DNA from: Microcaldota archaeon
GTDB taxonomy: Archaea; Micrarchaeota; Micrarchaeia; Norongarragalinales; Norongarragalinaceae
Direction: 5' to 3'
NCBI GenBank assembly: GCA_016214445.1
Contig: JACROM010000067.1
Coordinates: 1-9,813, forward strand
DNA: 9,813 nt
Under the pieces are notes generated by a model. It was not told where the DNA came from. It ran no database searches and saw nothing but the letters and a program-made list of their open reading frames with translations. Numbering within the stretch: the stretch's first letter is position 1; each line of letters starts with the position of its first letter. Shown here in pieces: positions 1-5,663 of the stretch. Made by a program: the position numbers and the translations under genes.

Positions 1-155
1 CTTTTTGTTTCTCTTTGCCCGTTTTCGTTTTCTAAGAGCGCACGAACAAAAAAATCAGCGCAGCCTGACAGTATCCAAGACCCCTATAAAGAAACCTGTT
101 TCCCTACTCGAGTCGCCTCTACCCTTCCTTGAAATAGGTCAGCGAATCAAAAGAA
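1..155. other. Region downstream of fttA with a second copy of its 3' end
   Basis: No complete gene is visible here. On the minus strand, positions 55-78 read L-D-T-V-R-L-R-stop, the same seven residues and stop that end fttA at 156-179. Fifteen bases (63-77 and 164-178) are identical and the offset is 101 bases. The differences within the shared codons are synonymous: CTG/TTG and CTT/CTG for Leu, TAG/TGA for stop. Upstream of those codons the copy no longer resembles FttA. The first 50 bases are pyrimidine-rich and could serve as a termination zone for the minus-strand fttA transcript, but I see no clear hairpin. Confidence 0.6.
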
Positions 156-2045
156 CTAGCGAAGCCTGACAGTATCCAGATTCATCGGGCCGCGGGCCTC
201 GACTCTCATCATGTGGCTGAGGCTGCGCGCCAAGTCGTCGGTCTTGTTCTCATCGCCGTGCATGGTCAGAATTCTCTGCGGGTGCGGGCGCAGGTTGCGG
301 ACAAAGGCCATAAGCTGGGAACGGTCGGAGTGCCCTGAAAAGCCCTCAACAGTGTGGACCTGCATGTTGATTTTAAGCGAGTCAAGCTTCTGCTTCTCGT
401 TCAACATGGGCACGTCCCGCTCGCCTGCCTGTATGCGGCGGCCGAGAGTCATGGCGCCCTGGTAACCGACGAAAATCAGCGAGTTCTTCGGGTCGTTCGC
501 CATCATCTTCAGGAACTCTACTGACGTGCCTCCGGACAACATGCCTGAAGGCGCCAGAACAACGCACGCTTCCTCGCTTTCAGCTATGCTCTTGCGTTCT
601 TTTGAAACCACGTGCTTGAACATCGGGTTGTCGAAAGGCGAATTGTTCTGCAAAATTCGGCGCTGGATGTTCCTCTTCAAATACTCCGGGTAAACGGTGT
701 GAATAGCGGAGGCCTCCTTGCTCATGCCGTCTATGTAAACAGGCACGTTTTCAGCGGAAAGCTTCTGCTCGAGACTTATCATTATCTCCTGCGCGCGGCC
801 GACAGCGAAAACCGGGATGAGCACCTTGCCTCTTTGGGCTATGGTCTCGTGTATCAGCTGGATCAAGCGCGCCTCGCAGTCGTTGAACCACGGCAGCAGG
901 TCCTTGCGCCCGCCGTAAGTGCTCTCTATTATGAGCGTTTCAATGCGCGGGAAGCGCGTGTCAGCAGGGTCGAGCAGGCTTGTGCGGCCGTACTTCAGGT
1001 CTCCGGTGAAAACAAGGTTGTGCAGACCCTCGCCTATGTGCAGGTGCACGAGCGAGGAGCCGAGTATGTGGCCTGCGTTCTGGAAAGTGAACCGGATTTC
1101 AGGCGTCACGTCCGTGACCTCGCCGTAGTCGCGGACGATGAAGTGGTTCAATTGTTTTTTGATGTCCTTCTCCCCGAAAGGACAGCCCTTGCCTTCGGAG
1201 TTCATGACGTTCAGGCAGTCCTGCTGCAACAGGATGGCCAAGTCGCGCGTAGGCGGCGTACAATACACCGGGCCGTCGTAGCCGTAAGCGTACAAGTAAG
1301 GAACGAAACCGCAGTGGTCCAGGTGTGCGTGCGAAAGAATGACCGCGTCAAGCTGCTCCAACGCAAGGTTCATTGCAGTAAGGTAGGGATAAGCACGCGC
1401 GGGGTCGGAAGTGTCGGTGTTCATGCCGCAATCAACGAGCACGTTGCTCCTCGGCGTCTGCACGAGCATGCAAGTGCGGCCGACTTCCTTGAAACCTCCC
1501 AACATCGTGATTTTTATCCAGTCGCACGAAGAACCGGAATTCAACGTCATCTTCTTGCCCAGGGAGTTCAGGAACTTTTTCCGCTCTTCGGAAGCGACCA
1601 AGAGAGAGTTCCTTATGGCCTTCTCTATTTCGCTCGGCGAAGTGGGCGCCCTGAGCACGCGGGGCGACCATCCCGTGTTCAATACAATCTGCTTCAAAAC
1701 AGTTCCGCCCTTGCCTATCACCAAGCCGGGTTTCAGCGCTTCAATGACTATCTCGTTGAATATGGGGTCGAACTTGACGTCCTGCACCCCCGCGTCCTCC
1801 GGAATCAGCTCCTTTATCCTGGCAAGGGACTTGGTGGGCGGGGTAAGCTCGGACGCGTCAACCCGCAAAAGCACTTTCTTCCTCACTTTGGAGGCTATTT
1901 TGGTGATTAGGTTCTCGTCGGAATAGAACGCCTGGATGTTCTTCACGTACACTACTACCTGCGGGCCTTCGAGCTCGACCTTGGTCAGTTCACATTCAGG
2001 GGGCAATACTCCAGCGATTGCCTCCTGCATCTGTTTTACGTCCAT
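156..2045 (-). CDS. fttA: FttA / aCPSF1, KH-domain beta-CASP ribonuclease, archaeal transcription termination factor
   Basis: FttA (aCPSF1) is the archaeal homologue of CPSF73. It cleaves nascent RNA and ends transcription by RNA polymerase. From the ATG at 2045 it has 629 residues, the usual family length. The N-terminal ~140 residues form the KH region, with a GLVIGKGG loop near residue 110. The metallo-beta-lactamase core follows, with SHAHLDHCG near 240 (HxHxDH zinc motif), GHILGSS and TGDLKYG. The beta-CASP part has ESTYGG, APSGMLSGG, GFSGHSDRS and the terminal-domain MHGDENK, so all catalytic motifs look intact. A GTG at 2057 would add four residues (MTFF); I prefer the ATG because the added residues look non-conserved and GTGA could act as a weak ribosome-binding site. 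It lies about 60 bases behind psmB on the same strand, probably co-transcribed. Its last codons are repeated 101 bases downstream. Confidence 0.96.
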   Translation of the reverse strand: MDVKQMQEAIAGVLPPECELTKVELEGPQVVVYVKNIQAFYSDENLITKIASKVRKKVLLRVDASELTPPTKSLARIKELIPEDAGVQDVKFDPIFNEIVIEALKPGLVIGKGGTVLKQIVLNTGWSPRVLRAPTSPSEIEKAIRNSLLVASEERKKFLNSLGKKMTLNSGSSCDWIKITMLGGFKEVGRTCMLVQTPRSNVLVDCGMNTDTSDPARAYPYLTAMNLALEQLDAVILSHAHLDHCGFVPYLYAYGYDGPVYCTPPTRDLAILLQQDCLNVMNSEGKGCPFGEKDIKKQLNHFIVRDYGEVTDVTPEIRFTFQNAGHILGSSLVHLHIGEGLHNLVFTGDLKYGRTSLLDPADTRFPRIETLIIESTYGGRKDLLPWFNDCEARLIQLIHETIAQRGKVLIPVFAVGRAQEIMISLEQKLSAENVPVYIDGMSKEASAIHTVYPEYLKRNIQRRILQNNSPFDNPMFKHVVSKERKSIAESEEACVVLAPSGMLSGGTSVEFLKMMANDPKNSLIFVGYQGAMTLGRRIQAGERDVPMLNEKQKLDSLKINMQVHTVEGFSGHSDRSQLMAFVRNLRPHPQRILTMHGDENKTDDLARSLSHMMRVEARGPMNLDTVRLR

Positions 2046-2107
2046 AAAAAAAGTCACTACTCGTGTGACAACTGAAAATTGCGTTCAAATTCTTTTTGCT
2101 TTACGGC

Positions 2108-2719
2108 CTATGAAACCGGGCTAGCTGGCAGGCGCTTTAGACCATTCTTCGTTACTATTATAACGTCAACACCCTCGCCAGTCGCGGAATCCCTCTTGAT
2201 TGCTGCCCGGACGGCGCTCAAAGCCAGCCGCACAGCCTCCTCTTCGGACATTCCGTTCTTGTAGTTCGCGTCCAAATAACCGTAGGCAGTAACGCTGCCG
2301 GAACCAGTTGAAACGTACTCTTCTTCCATCAACCCGCCGAATGGGTCGAGGTCGAACAGCCTCGGCGCGGAATCGTATCCCGCTATTATGAGCTGAACGA
2401 AGTAGGGAAAGTACTTGTTGCCCTGAAGCACGTTCGATAACAATGTGGCTGCGCCTTGGACGCTCAAGTCTCCGCCCTTGGCGTACTTGTAGAGCTCCAG
2501 CTCCGCGCGCATTACGCGCACGAGAGTCTGGGCGTCGCCGACGCTTCCGGCAAGAGTCATCGCCATCTTGTCTGCTATCTGGTGAATCTTCATCACGTCC
2601 TTGCTTGCTATGAACTGCGACATGGTGGCGCGCTTGTCAGCAGCCAAAACCACTCCGTCCTTGAAGGTTACTCCTACGGTCGTAGTGCCCTTCAAGCGTT
2701 GTTCGCTAAAATCAGCCAT
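2108..2719 (-). CDS. psmB: 20S proteasome beta subunit, autoprocessed N-terminal threonine protease
   Basis: Catalytic beta subunit of the archaeal 20S proteasome, 203 residues. A short propeptide of 11 residues ends in Gly, followed by TTTVG. Cleavage between Gly11 and Thr12 would expose the catalytic threonine. Numbered from that Thr1, Asp17 (in LAADKR) and Lys33 (in MKIHQ) fall exactly where the family has them. The SGSGS motif is present, and RDSATG supplies the later Asp and Ser/Thr of the active site. So this is an active beta subunit rather than an inactive paralogue. The alpha subunit is not in this window. The gene directly precedes fttA on the same strand, an arrangement I recall from many archaea, suggesting a shared transcript. 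A TATA-like element lies just downstream of the glycosyltransferase stop, so psmB may have its own promoter. Confidence 0.96.
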   Translation of the reverse strand: MADFSEQRLKGTTTVGVTFKDGVVLAADKRATMSQFIASKDVMKIHQIADKMAMTLAGSVGDAQTLVRVMRAELELYKYAKGGDLSVQGAATLLSNVLQGNKYFPYFVQLIIAGYDSAPRLFDLDPFGGLMEEEYVSTGSGSVTAYGYLDANYKNGMSEEEAVRLALSAVRAAIKRDSATGEGVDVIIVTKNGLKRLPASPVS

Positions 2720-2765
2720 AATAATCTTCTAAAATAGGGGATTACTGGATATCATATTGGCCGTA

Positions 2766-2779
2766 TGGGTATTTAAGCT
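2766..2779 (-). promoter_or_regulatory. TATA-like promoter element for psmB-fttA
   Basis: On the minus strand this reads AAGCTTAAATACCC, an A/T core of the archaeal TATA type preceded by purines as in a BRE. It would place transcription start near 2748 and a leader of about 29 bases before the psmB ATG. A second candidate, AATATGATA near 2750-2758, would give a shorter leader, so the exact start is unsure. Confidence 0.4.
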
Positions 2780-2783
2780 TTTT

Positions 2784-3482
2784 TCACCGTACCGGCTCGT
2801 AGTGTTTCTTGGTCTCCTTGCCCCTAGCGAAGCGGACCATGTTCTTCATGTGGAAGCCTACGTACTTGCGGTAACCCCACTCGCGGAAGCGGCGGGGCGA
2901 AATGAAAGCAACCGCTTCATCAACGAAAACGTTCTCGCCCAAAGGAAGCAGGCGCTTCTGCAAGTCGATGTCCTCTGCAGTAACGAGTTCCCTGTTGAAA
3001 CCTCCTGCCTTGCGGAAAGCATCCGAGCGGACAGCCAAGTTGGAGCCTGCTCCGCTTGGGAAACCCAGCTTAAGCGCAGCCTTGAAATACCAGGGCGCAA
3101 CATGGTCCGCAACAAAGTGCTCCAGGAAAGTTGCGTCCTGAACCAAAAGCTTGCCTTGCGTGCATATAACTTCGCTTCTGGAGAAAGGCGACAAAAGGGA
3201 AGAAAGCCAATGGCGAGGATAATGAGTGTCGGCGTCCGCGAAAACAAGCACTTCGCCTACAGCTGCGTCCGAGCCTTTCTGCCTTCCGGCTGAAATGGTC
3301 CGGTGCTTTTCCACCACCACCTTGTCCGCGAACCTTGCAGCTACGCTCCTCGTGTTGTCTTCACTGTTGCCGTCCGCCACTATGACCTCGAAAGGCTGGA
3401 GCGACTGCGCCCGTATGGATTTAAGGCAACTGGCCAACGCCCTCTCTTCGTTGAGCGCTGCCACTATGACTGACGCTTTCAT
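2784..3482 (-). CDS. Family 2 glycosyltransferase (GT-A fold)
   Basis: Predicted cytoplasmic glycosyltransferase that moves a sugar from a nucleotide-sugar donor; the acceptor cannot be told from sequence. With the ATG at 3482 it has 232 residues. Residues 2-12 (KASVIVAALNE) form the first beta strand and nucleotide loop of GT-A enzymes. VIVADGNSEDNT near 33-44 is the second donor-binding motif, FADADTHYP near 81-89 holds the DxD metal site, and AEDIDL near 169-174 supplies the likely catalytic acid pair. No membrane segment is seen; the basic, aromatic C-terminus (FREWGYRKYVGFHMKN) may touch the membrane surface. The reading frame stays open 38 codons further upstream, but that part shows no family similarity. 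A TATA-like box about 26 bases upstream of 3482 supports the shorter form. It stands between the transporter gene and psmB. Confidence 0.9.
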   Translation of the reverse strand: MKASVIVAALNEERALASCLKSIRAQSLQPFEVIVADGNSEDNTRSVAARFADKVVVEKHRTISAGRQKGSDAAVGEVLVFADADTHYPRHWLSSLLSPFSRSEVICTQGKLLVQDATFLEHFVADHVAPWYFKAALKLGFPSGAGSNLAVRSDAFRKAGGFNRELVTAEDIDLQKRLLPLGENVFVDEAVAFISPRRFREWGYRKYVGFHMKNMVRFARGKETKKHYEPVR

Positions 3483-3501
3483 GAGAAAAATTTTGGGAAG
3501 G

Positions 3502-3512
3502 ACGGATTTAAG
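3502..3512 (-). promoter_or_regulatory. TATA-like box for the glycosyltransferase gene
   Basis: The minus strand reads AGTCTTAAATCCG around 3501-3513. Its centre is about 26 bases before the ATG at 3482, the distance expected for a leaderless archaeal transcript. This supports the internal ATG as the true start. Confidence 0.45.
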
Positions 3513-3616
3513 ACTTCCGGATCTGGAGGACACTTCGGGCTTTAGCCTTAGGAGGGGGAATTTATGGCGGGCCAGGGAAGAGGACGCGAACCGCAATTCT
3601 GACCGTTTTGATGGCC

Positions 3617-3721
3617 GTCAAAGAAGCAAAGAGGCAACAACAAAGTACACGACTAGCCCCCGCGATGGTGCCCGTCAGGATAAACAAGTCAAAGAAGCAA
3701 AGAGGCAACAACAAAGTACAC
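3617..3721. repeat. Direct repeat of the mgtE-like gene 3' end (34 bases, offset 71)
   Basis: Positions 3617-3650 and 3688-3721 are identical. The second copy is the real end of the transporter gene, coding on the minus strand for VYFVVASLLL and the TGA stop. The first copy lies downstream of that stop. The 37 bases between the copies differ from the gene sequence upstream of its repeat, although short matches (ACTA, a CGC.AT.GG pattern) hint at a diverged, frameshifted relative. The offset of 71 is not a multiple of three. Confidence 0.9.
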
Positions 3722-4732
3722 AACTATTGAAGTCGCATCGGATATTACGGTTGCAAAGGGCCCGCCGCCAAGAGCAGGGTCGTAGCCAAGCCTCTCTATT
3801 ATGGTGGTAATCATGAGTGCGGTAAAACTCGTGAAGACAAGGGTCGCAAAAGCGGCCAAGCTGATTACGAACGCCAAATGCGACTGCGACCAAAAAATCG
3901 AAACAACAAGGAACATTATTGCCGCGATGACTAAGGCAATCAAAAAACCTATCAACATCTGTCTCAAGAGATAGCGCTTTAAACTCAGTTCCTTGCCCAT
4001 GACCGCCAGGTCGCGTATGAAAAGGGTCTGGATCTGCGTGCCGAGCGCATCACTCAGGTAGACTATCGTAGGAATGAAAAAAGCCAGCATCACGTGTTTC
4101 TCGAGCATTTTCTCGAATATTCCTATGAACGCGGCAGTAAGAAGTATCCCGAGCAGCCCGATGAAGAGCCAAGGCGTCCGGTGCACCAAGCTTTCAAACA
4201 GGGGAACGGTCATGGTATTTTCATATTCCAGGTGCGACCTGTGGATTCCCGCAAAATGGAAGAAATCCTTCCTCAAGGACTTGTTCAACAGGTGCATGAC
4301 CTCCTTTGGCGAAACAACTCCGAGAAGTGTTCCAGATTTTACAACAGGCACCGAAGACAACTGGTGTTTCAACGCCAAATGGGCAGTGAAACCCGAGCTG
4401 GCATCCGGGGAAACAGCAACCAGTTTCGTCTGCATGAACTTTTCAACCGGCGTGTCCTTCGGATACCTGAAGACATCCTTTATCGAAAAAACGCCGACAA
4501 GCTTTCCGTTTTTTCCAATAACGTAAACGTAATCTACGACCTCGAAGGACTTGCCGCCTTTTTTCAACACTGAAAAAACGTCAGCTACAGTCTTGCCAGT
4601 CCCGATGGTCGGCACGCGCGCGTTCATGATCTTGAGCAGATGAGACTGCCCGTTTTTCTTATGGTTCTCTACCACCGCAAATAACCCGAACAAGTGAAAG
4701 CGTTTTGGCTTATAGAACTTTCGAGCAGGCAT
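3689..4732 (-). CDS. MgtE-like divalent cation (Mg2+) transporter with CBS domain pair
   Basis: Inner-membrane channel or transporter of the MgtE/SLC41 family, expected to pass Mg2+ or a related cation under control of its cytoplasmic domains. From the ATG at 4732 it has 347 residues. Residues ~38-150 are two CBS repeats (VYVIGKNGKLVGVFSIKDV and SVPVVKSGTLLGVVSPKEV), known in MgtE to sense Mg2+ or nucleotides. The membrane part (~185-347) has about five hydrophobic helices. It includes PTIVYLSDALGTQIQTLFIRDLAV, matching the family's signature loop, and DPALGGGPFATVISDATS, whose Asp corresponds to the pore-lining Asp of MgtE. The N-terminal superhelical MgtE_N domain is missing, so this is the short form. 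A TTG at 4768 could extend it by 12 residues, but it lies too close to the TATA box. The 3' end is duplicated downstream. Confidence 0.88.
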   Translation of the reverse strand: MPARKFYKPKRFHLFGLFAVVENHKKNGQSHLLKIMNARVPTIGTGKTVADVFSVLKKGGKSFEVVDYVYVIGKNGKLVGVFSIKDVFRYPKDTPVEKFMQTKLVAVSPDASSGFTAHLALKHQLSSVPVVKSGTLLGVVSPKEVMHLLNKSLRKDFFHFAGIHRSHLEYENTMTVPLFESLVHRTPWLFIGLLGILLTAAFIGIFEKMLEKHVMLAFFIPTIVYLSDALGTQIQTLFIRDLAVMGKELSLKRYLLRQMLIGFLIALVIAAIMFLVVSIFWSQSHLAFVISLAAFATLVFTSFTALMITTIIERLGYDPALGGGPFATVISDATSIVVYFVVASLLL

Positions 4733-4770
4733 AAAAACAGGCGAACGCGTTTCCAGAGGCAAAAACAAGC

Positions 4771-4796
4771 GTTTTTATACGCGGAAAACGTTATAG
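4771..4796. promoter_or_regulatory. Divergent promoter core between the mgtE-like gene and scpA
   Basis: GCGTTTTTATACGC (4770-4783) contains a TATA-like box readable on both strands. On the minus strand (GTATAAAAAC) it puts the start near 4750, some 18 bases before the transporter ATG. On the plus strand it, or the nearby GTTATAGG at 4790-4796, would drive scpA with start near 4803-4820. A single core or two overlapping ones could serve both genes. Confidence 0.5.
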
Positions 4797-4824
4797 GACA
4801 AGTGACCAGTTGAGGCGCTCAAGA

Positions 4825-5499
4825 ATGGACATAGTGAACTTCGTAGTCCAACCCACGTGGAAGGAAATGCTCACCCAGCTGGTAGCTTCCGAGCAGATGG
4901 ACCCTTGGGACATCGACGTCGGCTTGGTTGCAACCAAATACATGGAGAAACTCAAGGAAATGGAAGCCTTGGACTTGAGGGTTCCTGCAAATGTCATACT
5001 AGCTGCTTCGCTGCTGCTCCGTTTCAAGGCAGAGGACCTTTGGGTTGCTGAAGAAGAAGTATACGAGGAACCCATACTGCAGAACGAAGTGCTTCCAGAG
5101 CTTGTTTTCCGGGCCAACAGGCCGCGCCGCAGAAGAGTTACGCTCGACGAGCTGGTGAGTTCGCTTGAACAAGTAATCAGGAAAGGCAAAAAACAAACTT
5201 ATTCTTCGAAAAGCTTCCTTCCAGCGCTCCTGTTCGAAGTGCCGAAAGAGGAAATGGACCAGCGCATGGAATACGTTTTCAACCAAATCGGCGAACTTAA
5301 GGACGCCGGAGGAATAGTCCGCTTCACGGAACTGCTTCAGGAAAAAAACACGGAGCAGGTTGCCAAATACCTCCTGCCCGTGCTGCACTTGGTGCAGGAA
5401 CACCGCATCTACGCGTGGCAAGACGAGTTTTTTGGAGACATATTCTTAAAACAAGCGGAACAAGCAACCGCAAAAATACAAGCTCCAAAAAACGAGTAG
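4825..5499 (+). CDS. scpA: ScpA, segregation and condensation protein (kleisin of the SMC complex)
   Basis: Kleisin subunit that bridges the two heads of SMC and helps compact and segregate the chromosome. It has 224 residues from the ATG at 4825. Family hallmarks are EQMDPWDIDVGLVATKY near 23-39 and VILAASLLLRFKAEDLW near 57-73 at the N-terminal SMC-neck-binding part. An acidic variable middle follows (EEEVYEEP). The C-terminal winged helix is near 165-210 (FNQIGELKDAGGIVRFTELL, then LLPVLHLVQEHRIYAWQDEFFGDIFL). The ATG has GAGG at 4812-4815 in front of it, a suitable ribosome-binding site. A TTG at 4810 would overlap that site, so I reject it. The final 24 codons lie in a 74-base unit repeated immediately downstream, and a diverged tail follows. 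Neither smc nor scpB is in the window. Confidence 0.9.
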   Translation: MDIVNFVVQPTWKEMLTQLVASEQMDPWDIDVGLVATKYMEKLKEMEALDLRVPANVILAASLLLRFKAEDLWVAEEEVYEEPILQNEVLPELVFRANRPRRRRVTLDELVSSLEQVIRKGKKQTYSSKSFLPALLFEVPKEEMDQRMEYVFNQIGELKDAGGIVRFTELLQEKNTEQVAKYLLPVLHLVQEHRIYAWQDEFFGDIFLKQAEQATAKIQAPKNE

Positions 5500-5572
5500 A
5501 GTTTTTTGGAGACATATTCTTAAAACAAGCGGAACAAGCAACCGCAAAAATACAAGCTCCAAAAAACGAGTA
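5425..5572. repeat. Perfect tandem duplication of the scpA 3' end (2 x 74 bases)
   Basis: Units 5425-5498 and 5499-5572 are identical. Each begins with GAGTTTTTTGGAGAC and ends with AAAAAACGAGTA. The first unit encodes the tail EFFGDIFLKQAEQATAKIQ...E and supplies the TAG stop at its junction with the second. Because 74 is not a multiple of three, the second unit is out of frame and untranslated. Confidence 0.97.
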
Positions 5573-5653
5573 GAGTTCTTCGGCGAGATATTCTTGAAGC
5601 AGGCGGAAATGGCAACAATGGAAGCTAAAGGACAAAACAAGGAGAAAAACTGA
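5573..5653 (+). pseudogene. Diverged second scpA tail (26 codons plus stop), detached from the gene
   Basis: This segment reads EFFGEIFLKQAEMATMEAKG then QNKEKN and a stop. It is in the frame that would follow scpA if the 148 bases of the two preceding repeats were absent. Its first 36 bases align with the live scpA tail with seven differences, and all seven fall at third codon positions, changing only one residue (Asp to Glu). That pattern means the segment evolved as coding sequence. It may be the original scpA tail displaced by a newer one, or an allele from another strain. No start codon of its own precedes it. Confidence 0.75.
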
Positions 5654-5663
5654 CTATTAAACT

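Noticed and set aside
612..1910. Long open frame of 432 codons on the plus strand
   Set aside because: It is antisense to fttA, whose motifs are complete on the minus strand. The product is Arg/Val/His-rich with no recognisable domain, typical of the mirror of a GC-rich gene.
3483..3596. N-terminal extension of 38 codons on the glycosyltransferase
   Set aside because: The extension is Ser/Arg/Lys-rich with no family match, and a TATA-like box lies inside it at the proper distance from the internal ATG.
3617..3721. CRISPR or mobile-element terminal repeats
   Set aside because: There are only two copies, one of them coding for the transporter C-terminus, with no array, cas gene or transposase in the window.
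3226..3810. Open frame of 194 codons on the plus strand across the glycosyltransferase start and the mgtE-like 3' end
   Set aside because: It covers an antisense part of two real genes plus the repeat region, has no domain, and owes its length to low stop-codon density.
5324..5640. Two overlapping minus-strand frames with repeated FKNMSPKNSTRFLELVF-like segments
   Set aside because: The repetition is simply the reverse reading of the scpA tail repeats; no start signal or independent similarity is seen.
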